From Lonicera japonica (lineage: Eukaryota > Streptophyta > Magnoliopsida > Dipsacales > Caprifoliaceae): a DNA stretch of 64,000 bases. Location: positions 21,719,901 through 21,783,900 of the forward strand of contig CM038469.1 in NCBI GenBank assembly GCA_021464415.1. The letters run 5' to 3'. A program made the translations under genes and the position numbers. A model generated the notes under the pieces. The model was not told the origin of the DNA. It worked only from the letters and a program-made list of their open reading frames with translations, and ran no database searches. Positions 10,140 to 19,947 of this stretch are shown here, piece by piece; position 1 is the stretch's first letter; each line of letters opens with the position of its first letter.

Positions 10140-13100
10140 ATGGCAAAGTTCTTGGTGGGAAGCTTATGTTTTCTAATGTTCATTGCAGCTCTCATCTCAG
10201 GTACTTCCGAAAACACCCATAAGCTTATAACTAAGATATTTTCTTTATACATTAATGAATTTGAGAAATATAACATCACATTTTTCTTATCCCTCAATTG
10301 ATAATCAAATTAATCTATATTATATCCCATCATATAGATCATGTAAAATCTTAAACTAATTAATTTTGATTGAATCAAAAAAGTAGACCCATGATTTTGG
10401 TTAGTAAAAAATAAACAATGCTTACCATTTTCAACCTTAACACCTTATGAAATGAATAATGAAAAACTAATTCGACTGTTCAATTTAGGTTTTACTGAAT
10501 GTGATGCGCATACATAAATTTACAAATAAATTGTTAATAGACAAAGGTCATGCATAGATTAATCTTACTATAAATTAACTTCCAACAAAAATTTAAAAGA
10601 AAAGATATGCAATTGTGTTAGATCTCTTCCCGACTACGAAATCATTTTACAGAATTACATAATCGAATTTTACCACTAGGCTAAAATAATACCAAAGCTG
10701 ACAAAATAAACTCGTTGAGGAATGGGGCTGAAATGTTTAAAGGCCAGCTCTACTCAGTTCATGGAGGAGAATACTACGGGTAAAATGATCCTTCACAACA
10801 AAATAAGATGGATGAAACTCACAAAATACATCAGTATCACGCCACAGTTTTGAACTGATAATAATGGTTTTGGGATAAAAGAAACACGATGAACATTAGA
10901 CAAATATAGTGAAGTGGTTGGTGTATTAATTGTGGTAGAACCAGTGTGAGAATAAGTAAAGTCATACCATTGCCAACTTAGAAAGAGTATGGTCCATGAT
11001 ATTCAGTAGCATTGCAAAGGCTAAGAAGATCCGGTGTGATATGGTGGGTCGCTCATATCCACGACCTAATTAGGGACTGCTACTGATGAATAATTGGGCA
11101 AATATATAGGAGAGCGGAGTGCAGATTGAGCTATATTTGCGGTAGGCATGGAATTAGGAGTAAAGACTGGATGGGAGTAAGGCGTATAATTTGAGGAGAA
11201 CCGATAATGACAATTTTGTTTGGCTCATCATCACCACTGAAGGGCATACCACACACGAGATTGGAGCAATATCGGTACGCATAGTGTCAGAGGTTACATT
11301 CTAGTCCTGGTGTGTTCAATACCGATATGGATTGAACAAGGGTCATATTGGTATGCATGGATTCAGCAAAAAGGTGCAGCTCTCAAAAGTGGCGCACCGG
11401 TATGGACCAGTTTAGGGTCATACTGGTACGCGGTGGCAACGTGGCCCAAGCCCAGTTTTTATCTTGTATCACTTATATAAATACATTTTTATTCTATTTG
11501 TTGTAACAGAAACATAATCAAAGGATTTCGGTTCTGAGTGTAGGGTCAAAAAAGTAGGGTTTGGGATGTTATGAAAGGGTTATTTCTGGTAAGGGTTTTT
11601 AGCTAGGGTATAAGCTAGCGTCTGAGAGGGTGTGAGCAATTGGAAGTTTGTTCCATTGATCAGTGAGAAGGTAAATTAATTGTTTAAGTTCCAAATTTTA
11701 GTTGATCAATACAACTTCCCATTTCATGTGGAAGAACTGATTTGGGTACCTGTGTTATGTCCCGATGTGTGTTCATGTTTCTCTTGCTAGTTCATTCTTG
11801 TTTACTTTATCATTTATTCATAATTGTTTGTATTTTCATATTGTGTGTGTGGATTGCTTGGTTTTGATTGATCCTATTGCTTGTTAGAATTTCGCCCGCC
11901 AAGTGGTCGTGGAAACTACCAAAATGAGTTTCTCAATTCATAATTGTTGTTCGGGACTAAGTTAATTGTTCTTTTCTCACAACAAACAATTGATATAAGA
12001 ATAATAAGTACCACTAGAAATTTAGCAAGCGAAGCGTGAGTTATACAATCACTAGGTATTAGAGTGGAAACTGTTACAACCACAACCGCTATTATGGGAG
12101 CTGTGAGAGAAGAAGCTATCATTGCGTTCATTGCGTTAAGCAAGATTGGAATGGGTTGGGAATTAATTGTGGGAGGTAAGATTTCAAGCTTACAAGTAGG
12201 ATCGGCATGATCGAATTCATCAGAAAGGCGAAGGTTGTGTAGAGCAAAAATGTAAAAGGTTCGGGACACGCGATAAGGGTTATAACAATATCTTTCAACT
12301 CTAGTCCGATGCCTTTAAAGACTTATATATATGTTAAAATCAAGAAGAGGAAGGGGTGGAACAAAGAGTTCATCGGCTAGCATTTTGAATTGAGGATAAA
12401 TTGAGAGATAGGTTTATCCTTTTGTAACAAGTTATGGAGATGATTTTGAAGCTTTAAAATGTGGGTGTTTGACGTGGATGCAAGGTTGCCTTCAGGTTTT
12501 GTACAAACCTCACGTGATGTAGTGGGCCAATAATAAAAGGAAAAGCATCTTCGAAATTAACGTGATGACTGTGATGATCATAACATATATTGATCTTGGC
12601 GAATACATTAATTGATGATGTATTGAAGTCCCTTGTAGTGTTGTCTGTCATGTCACATAAATTTGAGAGGGAGGACACAGATGAGTTCCATTAAAGAAAC
12701 TCATGAGGTTTTCGCCACGAAGGAACATGACTAGCTACTTGGGTTGTCTAAAAGAGAGTTCGCAGCTGTCACTTTGAGAGAGATGAAGTTGTGGGAACTA
12801 GGCATATGTTAATGGAGGGACAGAGGACACAGTGGTTGGTTGAGCTGTGGAAGAAGTATGACCATCAGTGGGCATCTTAGATAAGGATACAAAAAAGGAA
12901 CCATCTGATACCAACTTAGAGTACCGAGCATCGAACCCAAAACCAATTCGCATTGAGTGGAGTAACCCCTTGTTCTTATATATCCTAACACGTGGACTGA
13001 TTATAATTGGTAACGTGGAGCTTTGTGGCTGTTGGGCCTAACGTGAGTTTAATGGCCTTTCTTTTGATACCATATTAAGTTATATTATTCGGAAAGCTAA

Positions 13101-13974
13101 TGGTTTGGCAGAAGGAAAACGTGGTCTTGATATGTATTTATATTAGTCTCAGCTGTTACAAAGGAAAAGCTACAAAATCAAAATAAATAACTCAAACAAG
13201 CTTTTGAACCAGGATAATGTAAATATAATCTACAGTGGCTTAACGGATATGAATAGTTGAAGATTAAGGAAAATTAATAAAGATTAAGGGGAAAAATTAA
13301 TCTTTATTAGCTTTTGATTTATAGTTATTTTCCTATCTAATATTCTTCTAATCGATTGTGGTTGTAGGCCATTTACCACCATTAGGCAACAAGCGGTAGC
13401 CAACTTTATATTTTCTTTATGTGCTTTAGGTATTTGAAACGAACTAATATGCAAGGAAAATTGGAAGACGCCTGAAAGTCTCTAGTGTGGAGAAATCTAT
13501 GGACTTGTTTTACAAAAATATATTTATGTTTTCTATTGTGGAAGTATATATGTAACATTGGTCATTTTTTGCATGTTTGTGGTTTCGATAAATAAGTTTA
13601 CTTTTGCATTAATCTATGCACATGAACACATAATTAGCACACTCCAATGAATAGGAGTACCCATGCGTAAAGAAAAATGTACAAAACACCTCAATTATCA
13701 TCTAGGCATCTGACAAAAACTTTTGTGTTTCCATAAATTTTTAATAGTGATTCCCCTTAATGTTGTTGCTGGAGGGTTTTGTCGAGATGCTGCTGGCCTA
13801 GATTATTGGTATGATGTCACATGTAACATTATAAGCAAAAATGTGACTACGCATTGCTTGAGAACTTGTAGGAGAAGGCACAAACATGTCTACCGAGCAG
13901 TTTGTGATCGCGAGGGTGGTGATACAAATTATGGTCCAGTGGAACCTATTTGTTGGTGCGTTTACAAATGTTGA
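10140..13974 (+). CDS. Secreted defensin-like (DEFL) cysteine-rich peptide, two exons
   Basis: Exon 1 is 10140-10200 and exon 2 is 13748-13974; the 3547-bp intron has GT at 10201 and AG at 13746-13747 and splits a codon after its first base, the usual intron position in plant DEFL genes. The spliced frame is 95 residues. Residues 1-20 (MAKFLVGSLCFLMFIAALIS) form a hydrophobic signal peptide. The mature part has eight cysteines at 32, 46, 57, 61, 73, 89, 91 and 95, including CLRTC (C-x3-C) and CWC (C-x-C), the cysteine-stabilised alpha-beta signature. The segment RRRHKHVYR is strongly basic. Such peptides are exported and act in defence or in cell-cell signalling, for example in pollen-pistil contact; the sequence does not say which. 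The C89-C91-x3-C95 end and a long 15-residue loop before it make it an unusual member. The large intron carries transposon debris. Confidence 0.75.
11268..11482 (+). repeat. GGTAYG palindrome-like array followed by a TATA box
   Basis: Five related sites occur in both orientations: atatcggtacgcat (about 11269), accgatatgg (11321-11330), catattggtatgcatg (11344-11359), caccggtatggac (11395-11407) and catactggtacgcg (11419-11432). TATATAAAT follows at 11474-11482. The layout resembles a U3 promoter region of an LTR, but I could not define LTR ends or a target duplication. Confidence 0.5.
12450..13080 (-). pseudogene. Copia-type gag remnant with primer-binding site, minus strand
   Basis: On the minus strand TTGGTATCAGATGG (12901-12914) resembles the initiator-Met tRNA primer-binding site TGGTATCAGAGC. 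Just before it (12915-13080) is an LTR-like leader with ATATATAAGAACAAGG, a TATA-like motif. Just after it come pieces of a copia gag in several frames: MPTDGHTSSTAQPTT, LRGENLMSFFNGTHLCPP and FEDAFPFIIGPLHH. Many frame breaks and stops are present, and it is clearly dead. The 3' LTR is not identified. Confidence 0.5.
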
Positions 13975-14106
13975 TTTGTTGGAATAGTATAAACTTTATA
14001 GCTTGTATGAGTTGTTTTTTCATTATGTTTACGGGAATATGCTATATTGAATAAACATCTAGTTATTTACACAAAGTGATAAACTAGTTATTTACAACTT
14101 TGAAAT

Positions 14107-14111
14107 AAAAG
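14107..14111. repeat. 5-bp target duplication AAAAG of the copia element, left
   Basis: AAAAG at 14107-14111 is repeated at 19943-19947, directly outside the TG...CA LTR ends. Confidence 0.85.
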
Positions 14112-14842
14112 TGTTGGATCTTTTGTGTATTTAAAGAAAAATAAAACCAAGACAAGGTGATTTAATGTGTTGTGATGTTATCCCAAGTCCCACATAGGAG
14201 AGATATAAAACCTTTCATGGGTTTTTATATGGAAGAATTTGCTTAAGGGCTTGAGCCCTTTGGGCATTACACTTTTGTGTTATTGGGTGAGGACTTGGAT
14301 GAATGTAGTTCTCCACACACGACCCGACCGACCCGATCCGGTTTCGGGCTTGTCTTGTGTAGTGTATTATATTTTTTATACAAAATACATTTAAAGAATT
14401 TTATTTATTAAAAATAAATAAATAAAAACAAGAAATTGCTCCCTCATTTTCCTCCATGATTTACTCCAACATGTTCCTCCATGATTTACTCCAACATGTT
14501 CCCACGATTTACTCCCACGCTCCCTTTATTCCCTCTATGTTTTCCTCCACTTTTGCGGATTTTCCTCAAAGTTGTTTTTTGGTCTCAACTTTATCCCTTT
14601 TAAATGGATCTAAATATTTTCAAAGATAACAACTAAGAAAAGAGAGACTATTTATCTACAAAAGTGCAAATCGATCGTACAGAGAGTTTCTGAGCTGTTT
14701 CATCCTGGGGACGGCGTGGCATAATCAGAACTGCTAGCACAATTCCGGGCAGAGCCGCGAAACGACTTAAAGAGAGCGACTTAGTCCGCGACTCAACCCG
14801 GTGCCTTGTCTATTTCAATTTTGCAGTTCATATTTTCCAACA
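14112..14842 (+). repeat. 5' LTR of the copia element (731 bp)
   Basis: It pairs with 19303-19942. The flanking parts agree closely, but the middle has about 225 bp (near 14352-14568, AT-rich then rich in CTCCATGATTTACTCC repeats) that are absent from the 3' LTR. It also lacks about 85 bp that the 3' LTR has. Confidence 0.9.
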
Positions 14843-14888
14843 ATTTTAAGACGGTTCCTTATCTGCTATTTTTTGTATAACTATTGTC

Positions 14889-15698
14889 ATGGCTAATGAA
14901 CATAATCAAGCTGCTACTTCTGGCTCATTAAATCAACCTTTCAAATTTGAGGGTCTGCACTTTAGGAGGTGGAAACAAAAAATGTTTTTTTACCTAACTC
15001 TTAAGAAGGTGGAATCTACTTGTGTTTCTGAAAAACCCACCTTCCCTAATCCGATTTCTGAGGCAGATCATAAAACTCTCAAAACATGGGAAGACAATGA
15101 TTATGCATGCAGAAATCTGATCTTGAATGCTCTTCATGACGAGCTTTTTGATGTTTACCTCCCGTGCAAATCCGCAAAAAAAAATTTAGGATTCATTTCA
15201 AAAGAAATATGACACCGAAGAGGCTGGGTCTAAAAAATACGCTGTCAGTCGTTATCTGAAATATCAGATGACGGACGACAAGTCTACTGTTACACAGTCT
15301 CACGAACTTCAGAAAATTGCACATGAGATTATTTCTGAAGGGATGAAATTTGATGAGCAGTTTCAAGTGGCAGTTTTGATTGATAAATTACCTCCTAGCT
15401 GGAAAGATTTTAAAAATAGTTTACGTCACAAATCTAAAGAGTTTTCATTTGAAAGTTTGATTACAAAATTCAGGATTGAGGAGGAAAACCGTAAACAAGA
15501 TCGGAATGATGAGGTTCTGGTTGTTTTTAACAAAAATCAGAACCGTAATCAAAATCAGAATCACTCGAACAACACCCCTCCTGCTCTAAGGCCGAACCGA
15601 AAAAATATGAAAAATCAGAACGGTGGAAATAATGCGATTCGGTACGGGAACCAGAATAGGAACAACAAAACTCAGAACCAAAATAGAAATGGCCAGGC

Positions 15699-15730
<32 letters not shown>

Positions 15731-15798
15731 GTGTGTTCTCTTGCTATCACTGTGGAAAGCTTGGTCATATGGCAAGAAATTGTCGAAACAAACGCTGA
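14889..15798 (+). pseudogene. copia gag (capsid, zinc knuckle)
   Basis: The ATG at 14889 (MANEHNQAATSGS) opens a UBN2-type gag: LRFRRWKQKMFFYL-like start, WEDNDYACRNLILNAL, then a frame change in an A-run near 15180 (the expected phrase is roughly SAK.LWDSFQKKYD). The second half (from 15200, frame +1) has MKFDEQFQVAVLIDKLPPSW and a CCHC zinc knuckle CYHCGKLGHMARNC at 15751-15792. An AAT microsatellite (15698-15729) encodes a run of Asn. A TGA at 15796-15798 separates gag from pol in the same frame. Confidence 0.88.
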
Positions 15799-15834
15799 GT
15801 TCCTCAGGCGAATGTTACTGAAGAAGAGCCCTTA

Positions 15835-17111
15835 GTGGCTATGATAACAGAAACTAATCTGGTATCGGGTTTTGAAGGCTGGTGGATGGATACTGGCGCC
15901 TCTCGTCATGTCTGCCATGATCGTGCTCTATTTAAGACCTATTCTGATGCTGTTGATAAGAAAGTGTTGTTGGGTGATTCCCACACCACTAATGTTGCTG
16001 GGACGGGTGATATCGAATTGAAATTCACTTCTAGAAAGACTGTCATCCTTAAGGATGTTCTGCATACTCCAGAAATTAGGAAAAATCTTGTTTCGGGTTA
16101 CATCCTTAATAAAGCTGGATTTGTTCAAACTATTGGGGCAGATTTGTTTACTCTTACTAAGAATGGTGTATTTGTGGGGAAGGGCTATGCTTGTGATGGG
16201 ATGTTTAAGTTGAATGTTGATGCTAATAAAGTTGTTTCTAGTTCTGCTTATATGATTTGTTCATTTAATGTGTGGCATGCTAGACTCTGTCATGTTAATA
16301 AGCGCCTTATTAAGAACATGAGTAAACTGAAAATTATTCCCCCCTTATCATTAAATGATTTCGAAAAATGTGAATTATGTAGCGAAGCAAAGATTACTAA
16401 AACACCTCACAAATATTTTTTAAGAGAAACTGAACCTTTTGAATTAATTCATTCGGATATTTGTGAATTTGATGGTGTTTTAACGAGAAATGTAAAAAGG
16501 TATTTTATTACTTTTATTGATGATAATTCTGATTTTTCCTATATTTACCTTATGAAAAATAAAAGTGAAGTAATTGATATATTTAAAATATTTTCTATAG
16601 AAATTGAAAATCAGTATAATAAGAAAATAAAAAGATTTCGGAGTGATAGAGGAACTGAATATGATTCAACTGATTTTAAAAATCTCTATACTTCACTTGG
16701 TATTATTCATGAGACGACTGCTCCATATTCACCTGAAATGAATGGAAAAGCTGAAAGGAAAAATAAAACTTTTGCCGAATTAATTGTTGCTACGCTACTA
16801 AATTCAGGGGATGCCTTACATTGGTGGGGAGAGATTTTATTTACCATTTGTCACATTCTTAATAGGGTGCCTAAGATTAAATCTAATTTACCCCCTATGA
16901 GATTTTAAATAATAAAAGGCCCAATATTTCTTATTTGCGCGTTTGGGGGTGCCTTTCTTACGTACGTATTCCTGATCCTAAAAGATCTAAGCTTGTTAGT
17001 AGAGCTTATGAATGTGTTTTTAGCGGATATGCAATTAATAGTAAGGCCTATAGATTTTATGATTTGAAAAATCATGTTATTATTGAATCTAATGATGTAG
17101 ACTTTTTTTAA
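15835..17111 (+). pseudogene. copia pol, protease and integrase part
   Basis: The protease active site is MDTGASRHV near 15885. The integrase zinc finger follows (HARLCH...CELCSEAK), then the DDE core: HSDICEFDG, FRSDRGTEYDS and SPEMNGKAERKNK, with all three acidic residues kept. A one-base loss in a C-run near 16891-16895 shifts the frame (PPMRF-stop instead of TPYEILNNKRP). The following stretch, RVWGCLSYVR and VFSGYAINSKAYRF, runs to a TAA at 17109-17111 where Glu is expected. Confidence 0.88.
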
Positions 17112-17129
17112 GATAAATTCCCTTTTAAA

Positions 17130-18780
17130 TTGAAGAATTGTGGGGGTAGCTCACTACCTTCTAGCTCTATTTTACCTACTAGTACCATGCACCATGATAC
17201 ATCAATTGAACCTAGGAAAAGTAAAAGAGTTAGAATCACTAAAGACTTTGGACCTGATTTTTATGCATACACTTTAGAAGATGATCCATCCACTATTCAA
17301 GAAGCGTTGTCTTCTTTGGATGCTGACCTTTGGCAAGAAGCCATTAATGATGAAATGGATTCCTTAGAATCAAATAGAACTTGGCATCTAGTAGACCTTC
17401 CTCCTGGTTGTAAAACCATAGGTTGTAAGTGGATATTTAAAAAGAAATTAAAACCTGATGGCACTGTTGACAAATACAAAGCACGTTTAGTTGTCAAGGG
17501 TTACAGACAACGTAAAAATGTAGATTTCTTTGATACTTATTCTCTCGTTACTAGAATAACATCTATACGTGTTTTGATTGCCCTAGCTTCCTTGCATGAT
17601 CTTGTTGTGTATCAAATGGATGTTAAAACCGCTTTCCTTAATGGAGAATTAGAAGAAGAAATTTACATGGAACAACCTGAATGATTCATTATTACAGGCC
17701 AAGAACATAAAGTATGCAAATTAGATAAATCCCTTTATGGTTTGAAACAGACTCCTAATCAATGGCATGAGAAATTTGATGAATTGATTATTGCAAATGG
17801 ATTTAGAATTAATGAAAGTGATAAATGCATTTATTATAAGACTGCGAATAATGCTTGCACTATTATATGTTTATATGTTGATGACTTGCTTATTTTTGGT
17901 TCTAATATCCATGTAGTTAATAATGTGAAATCCATGCTTTGTGAAAATTTTGATATGAAGGATTTGGGAGAAGCCAATGTAATTTTAGGGATTAAAATTA
18001 CTAGGACGGAAAATGGACTTTCTTTGGATCAATCCCATTACATTGAGAAGATTCTAAGAAAATATAATTACTCAGACTGTAAACCGGCATGTACACTATA
18101 TGATCCTAGTGTGAAGTTGTTTAAGAACACTGGAGACAGTGTTAGACAAACTGAGTATGCCAGCATCATTGGTAGCCTTTGATAAGCTACTGATTGCACT
18201 AGGCCTGATATTGCTTATGCAGTGGGGGTACTATGTAGGTTTACTAGCAGTCCCAGTATGGAGCATTGGCATGCTGTTGAGAGGGTCATGCGTTATCTAA
18301 AAAGAACCATGGACCTAAGGTTACACTATCAAAAGTTTCCCGTTGTTCTAGAAGGATATAGCGATGCTGACTGGAATACCCTGTCAGAAGATTCCAAGGC
18401 CACAAGTGGATATATTTTCAGCATTGCTGGAGGTGCAGTTTCTTGGAAATCCAAGAAACAGACCATTTTGGCCCAGTTTACGATGGAGTCTGAGATGATA
18501 ACACTAGCTGCTGCTAGTGAAGAGACCGATACCAGCTGTCCTTATCCACTGCGATAGTACCGCAGCTTTTGCAAAAGTTCAGAACCGTTACTATAACGGT
18601 AAGAGACGACAGATTCGTCATAAACACAACACAGTTAGAGAGTTACTCTCCAAAGGTGCTGTAAGAGTGGATTATGTGCAGTCTGAGAAAAATTTGGCTG
18701 ATCCTTTGACGAAAGGACTAATGAGAGAGAAGGTGCTTAACACCTCGAAAGGGATGGGGTTAATGCCCAACGAGATTTGA
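17130..18780 (+). pseudogene. copia pol, reverse transcriptase and RNase H part
   Basis: RT begins with DLWQEAINDEMDSL and KWIFKKKLKPDGTV, then KARLVVKGY, MDVKTAFLNG and LYGLKQTPNQW, with the catalytic YVDD at about 17875-17886. Stops are a TGA at 17682 (Gly expected) and TGA-TAA at 18180-18185. RNase H has DADWNTLSEDSKATSGY and WKSKKQTI. A deletion and frame change near 18520 removes the link to the last piece (HCDSTAAFAKVQN, HKHNTVREL and NLADPLTKGL), which ends at 18780. Confidence 0.88.
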
Positions 18781-19302
18781 GTCATTTTAATGGGAGCCCA
18801 ACCTATGGACTGGAGATCCTAAGAAATAGGTTCAAAGGGTAAACAACAAGTTACAAGTGATACTTTAGAAATCATATAATATTATCTCATCCCTAAAGAG
18901 CATGATATCTTGAAGCGGCGAAAAGGTTGAGCATTTGCTCTTAATGAGTTCTCTAGCTCTATCTGAAGTGGGGTACCGATGCTACAAGAGTACTCTTGAT
19001 AGACTCACCCATGTGAATGTGGAAGAAAGGTCGCTTCCTATGAAATTTTGGGCAAATTCTCTAGAGCATTCACTACCCGGGATATAAGCACATGGCCATA
19101 ACGTGCTGGCTTTTGGACAACACTCTTGGGGGTAGTGTGTGTTGTGATTGTCAGAGATAGAGTTCAAAACTACGAGTTACTCTAGTATAGTCTGAAACAC
19201 AAACACTACGTAAAGGTTCAAATTGAAAAATACCTTTACCTATGCAGTGTCCTATGGAATATGCTCGATGAAAAAGTTTTTCCTAAAATACAAGTGGGGG
19301 AT
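18781..19302 (+). other. copia 3' untranslated spacer with polypurine tract
   Basis: Non-coding stretch between the pol stop and the 3' LTR. It ends in the polypurine tract AAGTGGGGGA (19292-19301), which primes plus-strand DNA synthesis. Confidence 0.75.
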
Positions 19303-19942
19303 TGTTGGATCTTTTGTGTATTTAAAGTAAAATAAAATCAAGACAAGGTGATTTAATGTGTTGTGATGTTATCCCAAGTCCCACATAAGAGAGATATAAA
19401 ACCTTTCATAGGTTTTTATATGGAAGAATTTGCTTAAGGGCTTGAGCCCTTTGGGCATTACACTTTTGTGTTATTGGGTGAGGACTTGGATGAATGTGGT
19501 TCTCCACACACGCGCTGACCGACCGACCGATCCGGTCCGGTCTCGGGCTTTGGGCTCGGATCAAAGTTGTTTTTTGGTCTCAACTTTATCCCATTTAAAC
19601 GGATCTAAATATTTTCAAAGATAACAACTAAGAAAAGAGAGAGACTATCTATCTACAAAAGATTTTTTCGGCAGAAAATTTTTTAGCCTCCGGCAGTAAA
19701 ATATTTTCCGATCCCGAGCGATTAAAAGAGTGTTATTGTCGAGCGATCGAAAAAGTGCAAATCGATCGTACAAAGAGTTTCTAGGCTGTTTCATCCTGGG
19801 GACGGCGTGGCACAATCAGAACTGCTAGCACAATTCCGGGCAGAGTCGCGAAACGTCTGAAAGAGAGCGACTTAGTCCGCGACTAAACCCGGTGTACTCT
19901 CTACCTTGTCTATTACAATTCTGCAGTTCATATTTTCCAACA
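19303..19942 (+). repeat. 3' LTR of the copia element (640 bp)
   Basis: It begins TGTTGGATCTTTTG and ends TTTTCCAACA, followed by AAAAG. It has an extra segment near 19660-19750 (tttttcggcagaaaat, then ccgatcccgagcg) that is missing from the 5' LTR. Confidence 0.9.
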
Positions 19943-19947
19943 AAAAG

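Larger units (their letters stand above)
10201..13747 (+). other. Long intron of the DEFL gene, transposon-filled
   Basis: At 3.5 kb this is far longer than the roughly 100-bp introns common in this gene class. The first 400 bp and the last 450 bp are AT-rich and intron-like. The middle (about 10620-13180) is richer in GC and holds an LTR-like stretch with a TATA-preceded repeat array (11268-11482) and a minus-strand copia remnant (12450-13080). Confidence 0.6.
14112..19942 (+). mobile_element. Ty1/copia LTR retrotransposon, full length, inactivated
   Basis: The LTRs start TGTTGGATCTTTTG and end TTTTCCAACA; the exact 5-bp duplication AAAAG lies outside both. The internal order is gag, protease, integrase, reverse transcriptase, RNase H, which defines copia. 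A polypurine tract, AAGTGGGGGA, abuts the 3' LTR (19292-19301). The primer-binding site expected right after 14842 is not a recognisable Met-tRNA complement. The reading frame has at least three frame changes and five stops, so the element is dead. It is inserted just downstream of the DEFL stop codon. Confidence 0.92.

Noticed and set aside
10140..10363. Unspliced reading of the DEFL first exon as a small 53-residue peptide
   Set aside because: The frame past 10200 is AT-rich and has no cysteines. Splicing at the GT gives an in-phase eight-cysteine protein, a far better explanation.
15586..15768. Minus-strand ORF opposite copia gag
   Set aside because: It is a shadow of the gag frame; the Ile run comes from the (AAT)n microsatellite.
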